A stretch of DNA of 64,000 bases, taken from Ectocarpus siliculosus (lineage: Eukaryota; Sar; Phaeophyceae; Ectocarpales; Ectocarpaceae). Positions within the stretch are counted from its first letter, which is position 1, and each line of letters opens with the position of its first letter. This document shows, piece after piece, positions 40,440-54,626 of this stretch. The stretch is from positions 1 to 64,000 of the forward strand of contig FN648455.1 of assembly GCA_000310025.1 (NCBI GenBank), given 5' to 3'. The notes beneath the pieces were generated by a model. The model ran no database searches. It had not been told where the DNA came from and saw only the letters and a program-made list of their open reading frames with translations. The position numbers and the translations under genes were made by a program.

Positions 40440-43400
40440 CGTGATGTAGGCCGGACACTCCGTGGTTTCGGGTTTGAAGGTGCACCCTTCCACCTCCTTG
40501 GCCGCCCTCTCAATGGCCCCCTTCACAACCGACTCTTCCTTTCGCCTTCTTAGCGTCTGCAACAACGAAACGAACGACGCGGATGGAGAAAAAACAAAGG
40601 CATCCGTCGTGTTCTTCCAGGCCCCAGTGAAAAAGCGTTTTCTTGGCGTACATGGACACCAGGGTCCGTCTTGTTTGCGGTGTAACATCTGCGAATGGCC
40701 TCTCTATTGTGTATCAAGGCATCGGGAAAACGGCGATATATAGGAAACAAAGGTCAGTGCGTGTGTCCATCTCGTGTTGAGAGATGTGTAAGAATTGCTG
40801 GTGTGTTTTTGACCCAACAAGCTCAGCTGTGCTTTCGTTGACTGCCTGTTTAGCTGCTGGCATCGCGGATGTCCTTGTCTGCTTTCTCGGTGCCCCCCTC
40901 CAGTCCTGCCTAGCTCAGGCTATTGCGGCAGAGGTACAGTTAGACTACAGGATTATGAAAACAATGAACATGAATACCGGGTCCGGGCGGAATCTCACAT
41001 GAAAAACTTTGTTTGGCCACGAGAGAGCAAACCATGTTCACAATTAATATGGCAAATGCTACTCGGAATTTTAAGAGTGTGAACTAACCAATGGTGCGTG
41101 ATACGGACTCAGCAACTTTTGAACAGGGCTGCCTCGAAAATGTCCGGGGCAAGGCTTAGATAGCCAACGGCCCTCAAGCGGACGTACCTCAACGGTAGCG
41201 ATGTAGTTGTCGGGGTCGGAGACCACCTTTAGCTTTGAGACGGCCATCCGTGAAGCCGCATCCGCGTTGATCCTAGGCCGAAACGTTGTGTCTGCCAGCA
41301 GCTCCTGGGAACAGGTGTGGTATTTATTTGCGGGTTGAAGCAAAACCTTTGATTCGCCGAAATCAAGAATATGATTAGCCTGTCGGCAATGGCTGAGAAC
41401 CTCAAGAGCGGAACATGAACAATACCGGTAGGAGATGCACATCTTCGTCCTCCCCTGGGTAACTTTCTGTTGAACTGCTTCGCTCGAGGTTCTTCCACGC
41501 CAGTCAGCAATTAGCAGCGATGCGGTACCTGCTCTGCCCTGAGCCTGCTGAGACGTTGAGTAGTCTCCCGTTTGAGCTGGTCTCCTCTGCTAAGTTCCAC
41601 GACGCTCCTCGCTTGAAGAGTAGCAGAACGAGCCGTGATCTGTGGCTTGAACGTGCAGTCAGGATCGTGCAATCCAGCAGCCTGAGCAACGTGGTGCAAG
41701 GTTGAGATATGGACAACGTCAAGGACAATGGCGATGGCGACGAGAATGTGAGCATGGATGTGTTCGTTTATGGGTGACGACATCATCCGCCAAGTTCAGA
41801 GTCAAGGTCATCAGCAGGCGAAGGCAAGGTTTAACGTCGGGAATGACATCCAAACACAAGGAACCGCAAAATTGACCAGAAACGGTTCGTTGGGAACACG
41901 TTACGACATGCGATGCGCAGCTTGTCGAGGTCCACACCCGAGCATCGACAAAACAAACACCTCTACGTCGGTGAACGGTTTCCGCACCAGCTGCGGATCA
42001 CAAGTGGTCTGTAGGCATTCCTTCACATCGTCGGGCGAAAAGCAACCAGTCCTATGACATGTGACGACGAAACGATCCCTCCACGTGATAGAAAGTAGGA
42101 GAGACGTCTGCTTGTTGGCTGGTTGTTCAAGTATGGTGCCGTTTTTGTTGTGAGCGTGCTTGGAGATCATCAACAACAAGTTTGTTGCCATGAGGACCAG
42201 AAGAGAAAGACTTCATGTCACATTGGTCGAGATAGGGAGCTGCTAGCTGCTGCTGGGATCGGTCTAGAGTAATATCCTAGTTGCTTGGCGAGCTTTTCGG
42301 CCGTCTAACAGATCATCCACGTATGTAGGATGATGCCACCCTGTATACCAGTGGTATTGAATGTGGCAGCACATGCGTCTTTACAATCGGGTTGTGCGTT
42401 GTGTTTGCTTGATTAGAAGTTCTTTCAAAACGGTTATACAGTAGGTACGTTAAGTTCATTGTCTTCTCATGTTTCTCTGGAGGCTCTCGTGTTGTCGACC
42501 GAATTTGGGTTGGAGAAACGCATATGAACTGTTTGGTCACCTTCTGTCTGACGGCCTCGTGTTCCTTCCGAGCTGCGTCCCTGGCCACTCTCTGGAGGAA
42601 ATCGCCTTTGTTGCTCTCCTTGTGGATCTTGGTACTCTCGGCGCATATCTCGGGTTGGAACGTGTGTTGTCGCATTACCTAAAATGTTTCGTTCAATGCC
42701 ACCATTGTTATTTTCGTGGAATTCAAACGTCAAGTTGTTTGTTTGCCTTCTCTCAAAGTCGTCGCCGTTGATATTGTTGTCGACTGTCGTTGATCTGGTT
42801 GTCGTCACACACAGCTGCTGCCCTTTCTCTATTAACAACAACAACAACAACCACATATCTTGCCTGAATTTGGTCGATGTGCTTCAACTTGTCGGTCTCC
42901 AACTTGTTCTGTCTCGACAAGAACGCGTGAAAGCTGCTACTAGTGTCGCTCCCGCCTCCTCCCTTTCGTTGCCTAGGAGATTGTGCCTCTTGTCTTTCGG
43001 GACCATAGGCCAGCTGCTGCAGGGCCATGCGCGCGCCGCAGCCGGGGCAAAACATTGTTCAGCAGGAAATGGAGGGGGTGTAACGACCGAAGGGTTACCT
43101 CAGCAGAAAGGGGTAGAACTCTATTTTCGTGCTGTCGTCTCGCCGAATTTTGCTCGCCACAAGTGATGCACTTCTGTTCCAAATATGATTCCATGCAACA
43201 AGTACCGCCACTCCAAACCCAGGGCAAATAAAACGAAACACAGCCCATTCGATTCTCCTCAACCTCACAAACGCCAGACGACCCAAAATCGAGACTTAGA
43301 GACGGAGAACAGCCAAGAGAAAGGCAAGCGCGAAGGGTGGCGGAACGGCGGTGAGCCCACACCTTGTCTCCATCGCCGCTATCCCAGTTCGTCGTAGAGA

Positions 43401-45244
43401 TGCCTTCACGGCCAACCCCGAAGCCCTGCCGTAGGCCGGTTCGAAGACTTTCTCCCCGTTCTCGAAGAAGCGCCTCTCCTTCCTCGCTCCCTTCTGTTTC
43501 ACGTTAATTTGTGCCAAGGGGGGGTACTGAGAGAGAGAGAAGTGAATATCCCCGTACAGTGAGAGGCGGGCAAGATAACGGTAGCGACCCTATTTCCACC
43601 AACACACACATACTCCCGTCTGTTTCGTTCCTTTCACTTGTACATGTGCTGGGAATAGGGTGGGGGTACTTAACGGGATATCAGCTGTGATTCTGCGCGC
43701 ATGCAAGTGCTACCAACGGGGTCGAATGAGCACGCCATGCACGATTAGCAATGCGCCACACGGGGTACGCGGACACAAAGCAATAGATGGAGCATGCACC
43801 ACATCACATCTGTCTCCAGTTGGTTGCGTCGTTGTCAATAAATTGTTGTCACAGATGATAGGGTAATCGCAAACCATGGATCCTCGACCCTTTACCAAGC
43901 AGAGGAAGAGCACCGAGAGATGTGAGGCAAGCTGTATGAACGGTAAGCTGCATCTAAGGAACAGTTTGGGAGGCCTCGCCATGTGTACGGAACGTAAGAC
44001 AGATTCAAATTGCCCAATTCTGTTTCTCTTAGACCCATTTTTCTCTAACAGCAGTGTTGGATGGACTGCCCACGTCTCCCGGAGGTGTCTGGTGACAAGC
44101 ACGATACACATTTCGGAAAGAAAGCTCCCTGTTGCACTTCAGTAAAGGGGCTCCCGAACTCGAAACCATGGCTCGACTCGATGTGGGGGGGGGCATGCGT
44201 TGCACAATAGCCCTCTGGACATATCAACGTCAGCTTCGTCCCTTACCGCTGTCGTTGCAGTCGCTGCCATCGGATGATCGGAAAGCTGCACCGGTCAACC
44301 TCTCGACTACGTCATACTATGTCGGTGTTGATGTCGACGTTGCACAAGTAGGGCAGGAGACAGAGGGATTAAGAGCGAGGGGAGCAGGACAAGGAGCAGC
44401 GGGTATGTGCCTTAGAGGGGGTCTAGGTGCTGGAGGGAGCGTGTCCTCGAAAAGCAGCGTAGCTAGCATGAATAAATACATCAAGCGCACAGATAGTCGA
44501 TTGTTGCACCTAGGGTATTGCGAAACATCTGCACATGGTTTTCAGCCGCTTGTTGTTGTAGAAGAATGTTCGTCTTAAGGTCTATTTTGGCCGGGTGACA
44601 TGCTGTTAGCCAACCACACGTCGAGTATCGAAATAGTGTTGTAGTCTAGTCCCAAGATTACCGATCACGATTGCGGCGATCTCGTGGTTCGCGTTATCGA
44701 GCCCCCATTAAAACAAGCAGACGTTAACACCCCGTCATAGCCATACTGTTCGCCGTTTTATTGGTCCAAAACCAAGGGGTCCATACCCGAGGTGTAGATC
44801 ATTCCCGCCTACCAGTTGCGAATGTGCAATCTCTGTCTAACGCAACGCTTCTCGATCCCCTCCCTTGCCGATAGCACCCCCCCCCGAATTCCGGCAAGCT
44901 ACTCGAGGGACCTGGAAAATGCAAAGTGCCGCCATTCTTGCATCCTGATACGTACAGGCCGTTACGCTGGCGTCCTCGTCGGGACTTCTCGCCCTCATGC
45001 CCCAAAAATACAACCCCGATCACGATTCCAGCTCAGCACTTGAAGCGGAGGGTCCGTTCCAACGCGTCCAGTGTGTCTTCTCGAAGGGGAACCAAAAATT
45101 AAGAACAGTCTTACGGCCAACAGTCGAATGCACCCTCGTATTGTTCTTCCTGTGACTCAACAAGGTGCGGGGCACAACGCACTTTCAACACACGCGCACA
45201 CTTCCAACACCAGTAATCAGCAGCAACGATGCGCGCTGCGATAT

Positions 45245-45292
<48 letters not shown>

Positions 45293-47278
45293 GCGGTGTG
45301 CAGCGATGGTGGCGTGTGTATCGGAGTATGGGTACAAGCCGTGGGTGCGAGCAGACCATGTTGAATCAATTCTGGTTCCGGTTGGACCAAACCTAGATTT
45401 GATACGTTGGTGTAATCTTTCTTGTTTGGCACCACGGAAACCTCTAGTACTCTATACATGGCACAAGGTATGGGGAAGTGGAAGGGCGGGGAGTCTTGAT
45501 GCCCGATCAATCAAGGCCTCCGAGAAACTTCGTGTCAACTCAAAATCTGAAATCATGTTGAGGATCCTATTCCTTTCGTAAGACGTAACCTAAAAACATA
45601 CTGCCATTAAACGCATCAATATCCTGCATTTTCTGTCCAAGGAGGTGTCCTCGCCCTACGACGGTTTCGCACTGTACACCTCTTCAACAAAAGGGATGAA
45701 AAGGGGCCGAATTCATCGATGTGGAATAGGGTTTCATCTGTTTCGGGAACGCGTTTTGGGGCAAGGTCCCCAACTATCCCCATTGTGTGGCGCGTATGAT
45801 AATATGGGCAGTATTGCACGCTAGCCCGACCTCTCGGGGTCGTGGTCAAGACTGGCAGGTAGCTCTAGACTATTGCTAATGGCTCTATCCACTCGACAGT
45901 GCCAAATAGAGCGTATTGGCTGCGAAAGCACTAGAATGAAGGATTTGGGTGATTTCCCTGACCCCTTATCCACGACACCTACCTTCTCCGCGCCAACTAC
46001 AATTGGCCACTACTTCAGGTCGGTTTGGTGGCTAATCCTCTGCAAACATGCCCTGGTACCACCATTCATATTTACATGTGGTGCTTAGAAGTCTACCCAC
46101 GCTTTTTCCTGGGCACTTTTTTTCTTGGGGCGAGAGGAGTGCCGCCTTTGTTAGCTTCAAGTGTGTGCGGTTTCGCCTTTGACACACATGGGCAATAGCT
46201 TTGTTTTCCTCGCTTGGAAAAACACACAATTACGATCATACGAACCATTAAAAACATCAACCACCTTTTGTTGGTTGATACAGTCATTTATAGTGCACCC
46301 CATTTTGAACATGAGATTTTATTCTTGTGCCAACACGAAAATTTCGGAATTTAGAAATTTTTCTCAATGGTAGACCTGCCTATGGCAACTACTCCGCCTT
46401 GACTCTACTCTGCGCCCATCCTACTGCAAATCGGACGACAGCGTCGAGCACAACACCAAATGCCCGTACCTGCAAGTATTGCTGCGCCTGATCCATCCCC
46501 TTGCGCGCCCCGATAACGTTCGGCGTAAAGGTGCACGGCTCAAGCTCCCAATGCCGCCTCCCACCGCACCTTCCCCCAACTTTGCGGCCATTTACGCGCC
46601 CCCCATTCGCGCGCCTACCCGCGCCCCATACGCTGCCACCACCACCGACACCACCTGTAGAAATGTATCCGGGGCACATCACCATTGGTCCCCTCTCTCT
46701 CTTCTGGTAGGCGCTATAGATGGATTCATCGGTTAAAGTCGTTTGGGTTTGTGAATGCCCGCCGAACCAAGACTCTGAACCGCTTCCCTTTTTTTTTACA
46801 CTGGTTCTTCCATATATCTGGTATCTTTGACACCGAAGTCGTTCGTTCCTTCGGGTGGAGAAAACCAGTACGCGATTGGGATAGGAGAAGACTATTATTC
46901 AACAAGTACCTGTCGCCACAGCTGCCGCCACAGCGGCCGCAGCTTCGCGGTACCTCGAACGGCCACGGGGAACAGTGTAGCCCCAGTCGACACCGTTCTC
47001 CCCCCCCTCACCTGCGTGGATTAGAAAAACATTGAGGTAAGAGGCAAGTTGCACGGGGTACACACGACAATACGAGAGGGGGCTTATCTTTGTATGCCTC
47101 AACCCATTGCATATTCCGATGCATTTCGGGCTCAACATGGAGCAACAGAGCAGAGGAATAAAATATAAAAGGGATGGCAAGTGCCTTAACCGCTACCGTA
47201 TCAAAAGAACGGCAGAACGAGGAACCTGGTTTGAACGCAACAGACGACACATCAAGATGATGGGCACATATACAGAGT

Positions 47279-47332
<54 letters not shown>

Positions 47333-50300
47333 TTGTACCTCTTCTTCGTGTGCGATGGTCGGGGAATCCGAGTATAAATGAGCCCCCCCGGCCTTTGTTT
47401 ATTATCCCTCCTTGCTCTCTGAAAAATAGACTTTTCCATTATTGTAGTTTGCAATGGTTAGGTTACATGGTGATGGGACCAACAAGTCAAATCAAACTTG
47501 CCGAAGAAACCAGGAACGGTCTAGATGCGTCACCTCAGCGGCAAACATCCCTACCTGCGGCAGCCCCAGCTGCTGCTGCAGCGGCAATCGCGTCGGCGGC
47601 TCGTTTGGTTGGAAGGTCTGGCCTGAAGGTGCATTCTTCGTGAAGCTGCTCTTCTTCTCTGGCAGCCTTCTCCGCTGCAAGATGCGACCGATCCATTTCC
47701 CTACAACACAAGAATAACAGGCAATGGCGGTAACCACAAATTGAGCATGGTCAACGAGAGAAAACAGCTGCCACGACGTTACTGCTGCTTCTGCTGCTGT
47801 TGTTGTGGCCCTTGTCCTAATCTTATTGTAGTAGCTTCTAGTGTTGAACCTCTTACCTTCGAACGAACTCGTCGTAGAGACGGTCGTCCACAGTGAGGTG
47901 GTTCTCGCCGAGAGCCTGCCTCCTGCTTCGAGCCGCGCGGCGAGACACGCTGTTGACACGCGGCGTGAAGGTGCACTCTTCCAGTTCCTTGTCCTGAGGT
48001 GATGCACCAAAATTATATGTACTGCTGTCAGTATTGCCGGGAAGTTGTGAAGGTTGAGGACTTTGCTCTGCGCAGTTTGATCGGGACCTGTTAGTTGTGA
48101 AAGACGCAAACGAATTCGCTCAAACCTCTGTCGCTTCCTCTGCAGTTCAAGATTGAGGGTGTATCTCAGCAGTAGACGTCTGCTATTGCTGTCCCTGCCT
48201 GTCTGAGCGATGTAGGACAAAATATAGTCAACACAATGTACATGAACACACCTGCCCGTGTGCCTTGCGGGTGTCAGCGTCTTTCTCCTTGTCTTTCTGC
48301 CACTGATTCACCCGCTGAAGGAAGGGCGTATCGTCATGGTTGGTTGTACCGTAGCTCTGTTTGGTGGCGCGCAGGTTGGGGTTAACGACCAAGGTCAGGT
48401 ATAAAGCCGGCAATTTCTCCGTTGTTGCGATATGTTAGGCAGTACGGGATGTCGAGCAGGACAGTATACCTTTTGGGATCCCGACTCGCGTCATAGCGGC
48501 AGAAGGAAGCTTGAGGCTTGGTCTCACAAGGAAAACTGTTTCGTCTGTCTGAACGAGCGGCGAAAACTGAAATATGATGCTGTTGTTACTAAAGATCGAG
48601 ACCAGTCTGTCGATCTTCCCCCCACACCCCCTCTCCCTCTCCACAATGATACAGGAAAGAAAACATCTCTGAAGCATACCTGAGGTAGGCCTTTGATCTT
48701 GGGCCTAAACGTGCACTCGCTCATTAGCTCCCGCCGAACGAGCTCTTCTCCCCGACGAGCACGCTGCGGTACCATACGCAGGAAAGGAAGAGAGATACGA
48801 GTCACGAGTACGCGGACGCGAGATGACAGTAGTGTGTTGCCTCATTCTATCCTCACCGAATAAGGCGAAGGACTGGGTGTTTTCAGTTTTGGGCAACTGG
48901 CTTATCGATGTCGTTCTCCCTTCGCTGGTTGCTGTCTACATGTTGCGTACCGTGCGAGCTGCTGCCGACACATTGCATACCGTGCGAAAGCCACACAACG
49001 CGCCATGGAAGAAGGGTCCACCTGTCCGCCGGGTACGCGGGACTACACGAAACGAAGAGTACCCCAGAGGCCAGGAGGCAGTACCGTGCAACGCCGTTAC
49101 CTCCTCGCTGAAGCTCCGAAACCGGTACGCATCCTCATCCACCGTCCTTTCGCTTGCCTGATGCTGCCGCCCACCACCACCACCTAAACCACCACCCCTG
49201 GCCTCATCCCACTCCTCTCTCTGCGGCTGTTCCTGCGGCTGCTGCTGTTGTAGTTGTTGCTGCCCCGCCATCTCTGTGCCAGAACCCTCTTCCTCCAACG
49301 AAGCAGAACCTTCCGTCCACCTACCCCGTCCTACGGCCCTGGACTCGGTCTGCCTATTCCGATCGCCGGCAACTCGACCATCCCTGTCGCGACCTTGCGG
49401 TTCCCCTTCTCGTACTCCCGCTCCTCCGTGGGTCCAGGACCCTGAGTGAGATGCCCGGCGTTCCCCGACCCGAGCTTGTTCTACCCGGTGAGAACTATTT
49501 TGTTGATGATCGGTGACGTCGTCGTGTCGAAACCTCGACGGCGAAGACCCTTCTTGGCCCTTGGCGGACCTCCCGGAGACTGCTTGGTACTCGCGACGAT
49601 CTCCCCCGTAGCGCTCGCTGCCGCCACCTTCCCGGGTGTTGTCCTCCGTGCCGTATCCACTACCACCTGCGCCACCCCTGCCAAAAGCACCTCCACCACT
49701 ATTGCCCGACAGGCGTCTCGCGTAGGAAGACCACCCAGGCGAAGAAGGGCCGTCGCCTGCGGATACCCCACTACCACCGCTGCCGCCGCTGCTTCTACGC
49801 CTGGACGCGATGAGGCTATTGCGATCGTGAATCCTACCGTTGCTGCTGCCGCTGCCACCGCGCGACAGCCTGCGGTTCCCTCTAGCAGTCGCATCGATGC
49901 GATCGGTACTGTTCCGGGAGGACGGCTGGTTGATCGTCATCGGTTCCGCGCCTTCTCCTAGCGTGCCCCCCCCTCCCGTTACGCCGCGGGATGATGAGGA
50001 CGGCGCGCCAAACGTTTCCCCACGGCTGTCCTCGTTCGTGTCGACAACGAGCTGGCCCTGCCGGTCAGCTCTACCACGACTACGACTATTGCTTTGATCA
50101 TGCGTTCCAGGGAATGGGAACTCGTCGGACGAGGTGTCATAGGTGCTAGCAGCCGCCTGCTGACGTTCCTGGCCCTCTTCCCAAGCAGTTCGCCTACCGA
50201 GGTCTTCTTCGACAACAACGGCACCGACGAGTCCATCACCATCACGATCGTTACGGTTCGAGCTGTGTGTATCGCCTGCAGTGGATGACGGAGGAGGGTG

Positions 50301-51490
50301 GGAGTCCTTTCGCAAAAACGACTGGCCCTGCTGTTGGTGCTGGGGCTGTTGGGGCGGCTGAGAGGCAGCGTAAGAGTCGACCGCGATCGGATCTGAATGT
50401 GCAACAGGCGCCGAGAGCTCTGGAGGTGTCAATGGCTGGGATGGAGCTTGGGCGTTGGTACGGCTGCTGCTGCTGCGGCGGCGGGTGCCGATTGGACCTT
50501 CCTCGGCGGGAGGCGTAGCGCGTATAACTTCTAGAGCTCTGCGCCGTCTCTCGTCCGCGATTTTTTTAATGATGGCCTGAGGCGCACGTGACAAGCAAAA
50601 GTATCGATCACACATGTGGAGTAAACAGGAGCTTACGCGTGTTTTAAATTTATTGTGTGCTGGTCCTCAGGAACCTGATGGTTGTTGCTGCTGTCTTCCA
50701 TGTTCAAAATCTTTCTAACTTTCTACCTGGTACCTCTTTTCCGTGCTCGTCCACATAAAGAAAATGAATTTCATCATGTACAACACTGACGATGGGTTCA
50801 CAGTGTCAAATGACAGTGGGAAAGTGTGGAATACTATTGTATGACATTGTGCGCGCGCCCTTGTCTACCGCGAACTGATCCCACATGGCCACGGCAATTG
50901 AGTTGCAGCGATACCGCAAAAACGCAACTTCAGCAATGCGGCCTGACTACAGCAGTATTGTTGATGTCGCAAGGGAGCTTTCCCGAAACGTTGGTTGGTT
51001 GTTTCAGGCGCTTCTCTTGTGTTTGCAAGCGTCCAGGCCACCCGTCGATAAATGTGGTACCCTACACACGATGAGACCTTCACACCTGGCGATCATGGGC
51101 GCTGAAAAACACGGACGACTCGCCGGCTGCGGCTAGTGACTCTCCCGGAATTGCGGTTGCTGGCGGCGAGGCCTCCGTTGTTTCCAGTCCAACCACCGCA
51201 CTCGCGCTTGCTGGCGGGATATTCGCCGAGCCTGTCGTAGAAACAGACGTAGGAGTAGAGATGCTGGTAGCGGCCCCCACCAACGAACCTGCTGCGGCCG
51301 AAGACGGACGCTGTAGCTGTTGAAGCCTCGAGAATAGCTCGTTCTTTGTGATATCTCCTCGCTTTAACTGGGCGACGAGGTCTGATATGAGGGCGCTCCT
51401 ACCTCCTACTTGTACGGACCCTCCTCCTCCGCTCCTGCCACTTCCGCCATCGCTGTTGTTGGTGCTACCACTACTGATCACGTGAGGCAT
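40440..51490 (-). CDS. Large protein with E-C-T-F-x-P repeats, 3' end not found
   Basis: Exons: 51490-51086, 50576-49101, 48763-48680, 48356-48252, 47993-47857, 47700-47555, 47011-46910, 46654-46470, 43493-43363 (weaker), about 43040-42864 (5' border unclear), 42678-42541, 41681-41529, 41304-41188 and 40556-40440. Phases agree for the first eight (about 880 aa) and for the last four. Exon 1 has a helical DLVAQLKRGDITKNELF motif at residues 37-53. Exon 2 is 492 codons of Ser/Gly/Arg/Gln-rich, probably disordered sequence. Later exons carry one repeat each: ECTFRPKI, ECTFTPRV, ECTFRPDL, PCTFTPNV, QHTFQPEI, DCTFKPQI, DTTFRPRI, GCTFKPET. Between them lie charged helical stretches such as PFLQRVNQWQKDKEKD and FLQRVARDAARKEHEAV. 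Proteins with such repeats are known to me from other protists, without an established function. A link to cilia or cytoskeleton is only a guess. ATG at 51490 is the first ATG in the open frame. The frame is open at the 40440 donor, so at least one more exon is expected. Confidence 0.78.
45247..45291. repeat. (CT)n microsatellite
   Basis: An uninterrupted CT run of about 22 units in the 3-kb intron between exon 8 and the next exon of the repeat-protein gene. Confidence 0.95.
47279..47331. repeat. (CAG)n microsatellite
   Basis: About 17 uninterrupted CAG/AGC units, in the intron between exons 6 and 7 of the minus-strand repeat-protein gene. It is open in all frames but excluded from the exon model, because flanking exons 47700-47555 and 47011-46910 join in phase without it. 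Confidence 0.93.
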
Positions 51491-54400
51491 CCTCCTGCCA
51501 CCTCGCCTGCGTACCAGGCTGGCCGCGTCGAGTATCACGGCGTTTGTCCTCGGTGTATGTTTGGCGGCGTAAGGCCGGTTGGTGTTGCGTGTGATCGTGT
51601 CAGCGTCCCGCGCGGTTCAATCACGACTTCCGAAAGGCCGAGCCCACAGGAAAGATACACCGTTTACGGCGTTACGCCGCAAAAAGAACCAGCGCCTTGC
51701 TGAGGAAGAAGACAGAATACCACCAGCTTGCAACCACGGTAGCCTGTGCCTCCTGGTGCCGGGTGTGCGCAGCGCGTGTGTCTATTCGCTGGTAATGATG
51801 CGGCGCAATCCGAAACGGCTGGGTGGCGGAACCACACTACGACACGCCTCCATATACAGGGGTGAACGCTGCACGAACCCCTATCTCCGACCGCCTCTAG
51901 CGAGAAACCCCGCGCGCGGCCTTTTCCCTCTTTCCTGACGTCATCAGAAATTCGTCCATCAAATAAAAAAAAACTGCCAATTTAGAGACAAACACCAGGA
52001 CCCAGGGTTTTCGTGGCGGGTGTACTGCTGTAGAGCTCTCCGCTCTCAGGTCTGTGTCTCAAAGGGCGGTTGTGAGGCACGGCAACGGAGATTTTGCTCT
52101 CCTAACCACCTGGTTAGCTTGTGCTGCAGCTAACTGTTTGCAAGCCGAGCCAGCGAGAGTAGCTAGCCCCGACTGAGGTGAGAGGTGCTGTAGTTTTTCC
52201 GGTCTTTTTTTCCGTTCTTAGTTATTTTAGTTTTTCTAGAACGCGCATCAAGAGTGGCGTCCAATCCACCATCCAGCTGTGGCAGGGTGGCATTCGCTCG
52301 AGCAGAGGCCAAAACATCACATGGAGAGTCTACTTCTCCATGCGTCTGTCCCGTTTTGAAACCGCCAAAAGCGAGGGCGAAGAGAGCGTGGGCCAATGAT
52401 GGTGGTATGGCCTGTAGGTAGAGCGGCGGAGTTTGTCCACGATTTTTCACACCGACAACAAAAATGGGGAGAAAATTATACAGGTTCGATAATTATCTTG
52501 TTTTGAGACACGATTTCTCGGGAGGCAGACCCACCCAGTGACGCGGTTTCAAATTCAGGGTTGACTGATGTGTGCGTAGTTCTGCCACACAAAATCTCCG
52601 TCTCCGGCTGATGTTCGACTCGGGCGGACCTCCTACATGCAGTATACCACGCACGAGGGCATGCACCTGTGCATTTATTATTCCCAAAGCAAGTTGACCG
52701 CAGGGTTCGTGTGCTGCACTACCAGACACTTCCTACTGCTGTGGAGACCGATCGGGCACTGCTCGCTGACTTTCGAAAATAGCAACGGAAGAGCTGCCAA
52801 CTGCTGTTTAATCTAGACGTCCGAGCGTTCGAGTTGAGAGGTAACACTTCATGTCTAAACTGCGAAGGATATCAACACTATTGTTGCGATCCGCGACCTC
52901 TAGTGGTTGTAAGGCGCGTCAGCCCGGCGTGATACACTGAGAGAAACAAACGCACTTTGGGAAGTCGGTGTCCCGGCTTCTATCATAACCTATTAATCCG
53001 GTCCTGAAAACTTGTAACTGGTCCCGCCGAGGTGTGTTCCCAACGACACGGCGAGTTTTTGACGAGCGATGATGAAGACACCGCACAGATCTTTCACATC
53101 AAGAACTGTCAACGTGAATACGCGTTCTTTTTGGTCCTGTCTTTATCTGCAAGTGGCCAGCGGCTTGTAATACAAAAAGAGGAACGGCAATAGAAATCCG
53201 GCTCTTTAGTTTTTTCACGTGCGTACGTGGCTTTCGTCTATGTACCTCTACTGCTGTTCACCCTGCCGTGCCTTGCTTTCACCCATTTCCGCACTTTTCT
53301 CTCTCGGTCTCAGTAAAAACCCCAATCCTTTGCTAACACCTGGTGTATCTTCTCTGCCCTTGGGGCCGGAGGATGTCGGGTGCTGGGCTAAATCTCTCTA
53401 AATTTCCTTTTTACACAAACCCGCTCTATTGTGAAGCTATGCCTATGCACTCTGTGCTGTTTTCGGCTGTTGGGTAGGTTGGACTCTTCCCTGGCCCCGA
53501 ATCGTCACCCAATTCCGATCGAAAAGTGGTTACACAAGTGCCAACGGGGAAGGCAACGAAAACGATCCCCCGGCCTCTCGTCGGCTTCTCCTAGTGGATT
53601 CTATTCTAAAAGAGGAATTGCACTGGAACGAACCCATACCTCCCTGGTTGTGATAGTTGGTCTCATAGGAAATCTTGGAAGGCTCTCTCATTCCATGTTT
53701 TGCGTACCCTTGTCTTAACGATCGAGTGGAGCATCTTGGTAGTCCCGGTGTTGCGCAACTGATGTATGGTCCACCGACGCCCGTTTGCTAGTGATATCAC
53801 CAACACGTACCCGGCGATCTTCATTCTTCTCTTTGTGGAAAGATGTTGAAACCAGCTATTCTCCTTTGTCTTACCCGCCCAATGAAGAAGGCAGGTACTG
53901 GAGCTGCTCGTGTTTGGTGGCAAACTTCCCTCCTGGTTGTTTCTACTCTGTTAAACGTACGACGCTTTGCGGGATTTGTCGAATGCAGTCAGTCCCGAAG
54001 TTCTACAGATGTCGGTTGGAAGCGATGCGCATCCGCGGTGTCTTCCCTTTGCCGATCAAAATGATCGACACGTAAAATCGCAATCACAAATACTTGACAC
54101 GTACTTGTACATTGTACGGAGTTGATTTGGCCTTCCAATTTCCAATATCTATTTTTGGTCCTCTCCCTCGCACACAGTATGTTTGTCTTCCAAGCCTGCA
54201 GGCTGACCGCCAGCTTGGGATCGTTTGCAGCAAAGAGGTGACTCGCCGACCATTTGATTTCGGCTTGCCTCTTTGCAATATCGGGAAAGCCTTGAACGTT
54301 TGCTCCGTCTCGACCTTTGGTTCTCTTCCGTCAAACCGCCATTCCCACGATGAAAAACTGTCTCAACGCCGAACCGGCCACATGGTGATCATGGGATTTG

Positions 54401-54626
54401 TGTTGAAGCCACGCTCGCGTACGATCCATTCGCCTGACGTCAGAACGTGGGCCATTTGGCCCCTGTGGTTATGTCGGAAATCGTTTCGCCGACCTCTTCC
54501 TCACGCCTGCCACCGCATTTCGCGCAACGTCCCCTTGGCCACATCTCTTGCAACTAGGGTGTACCCCACTGCACCACACCGCGGATTCCCTCAATTCTCG
54601 AGGCTTTCGTTTATACGGACGACAGA
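51491..54626. promoter_or_regulatory. Divergent intergenic region, repeat-protein gene and BAH-ELM2 gene
   Basis: The 3.1 kb between two divergent start codons must hold both promoters. No TATA box or other core element stood out. Open frames within it (for example 54094-54720 on +) lack domain support and overlap exon 1 of the BAH-ELM2 gene in another frame. Confidence 0.4.

Noticed and set aside
45241-45364. Leu/Ser-repeat frames across the CT run
   Set aside because: They are simple-sequence artefacts of the microsatellite.
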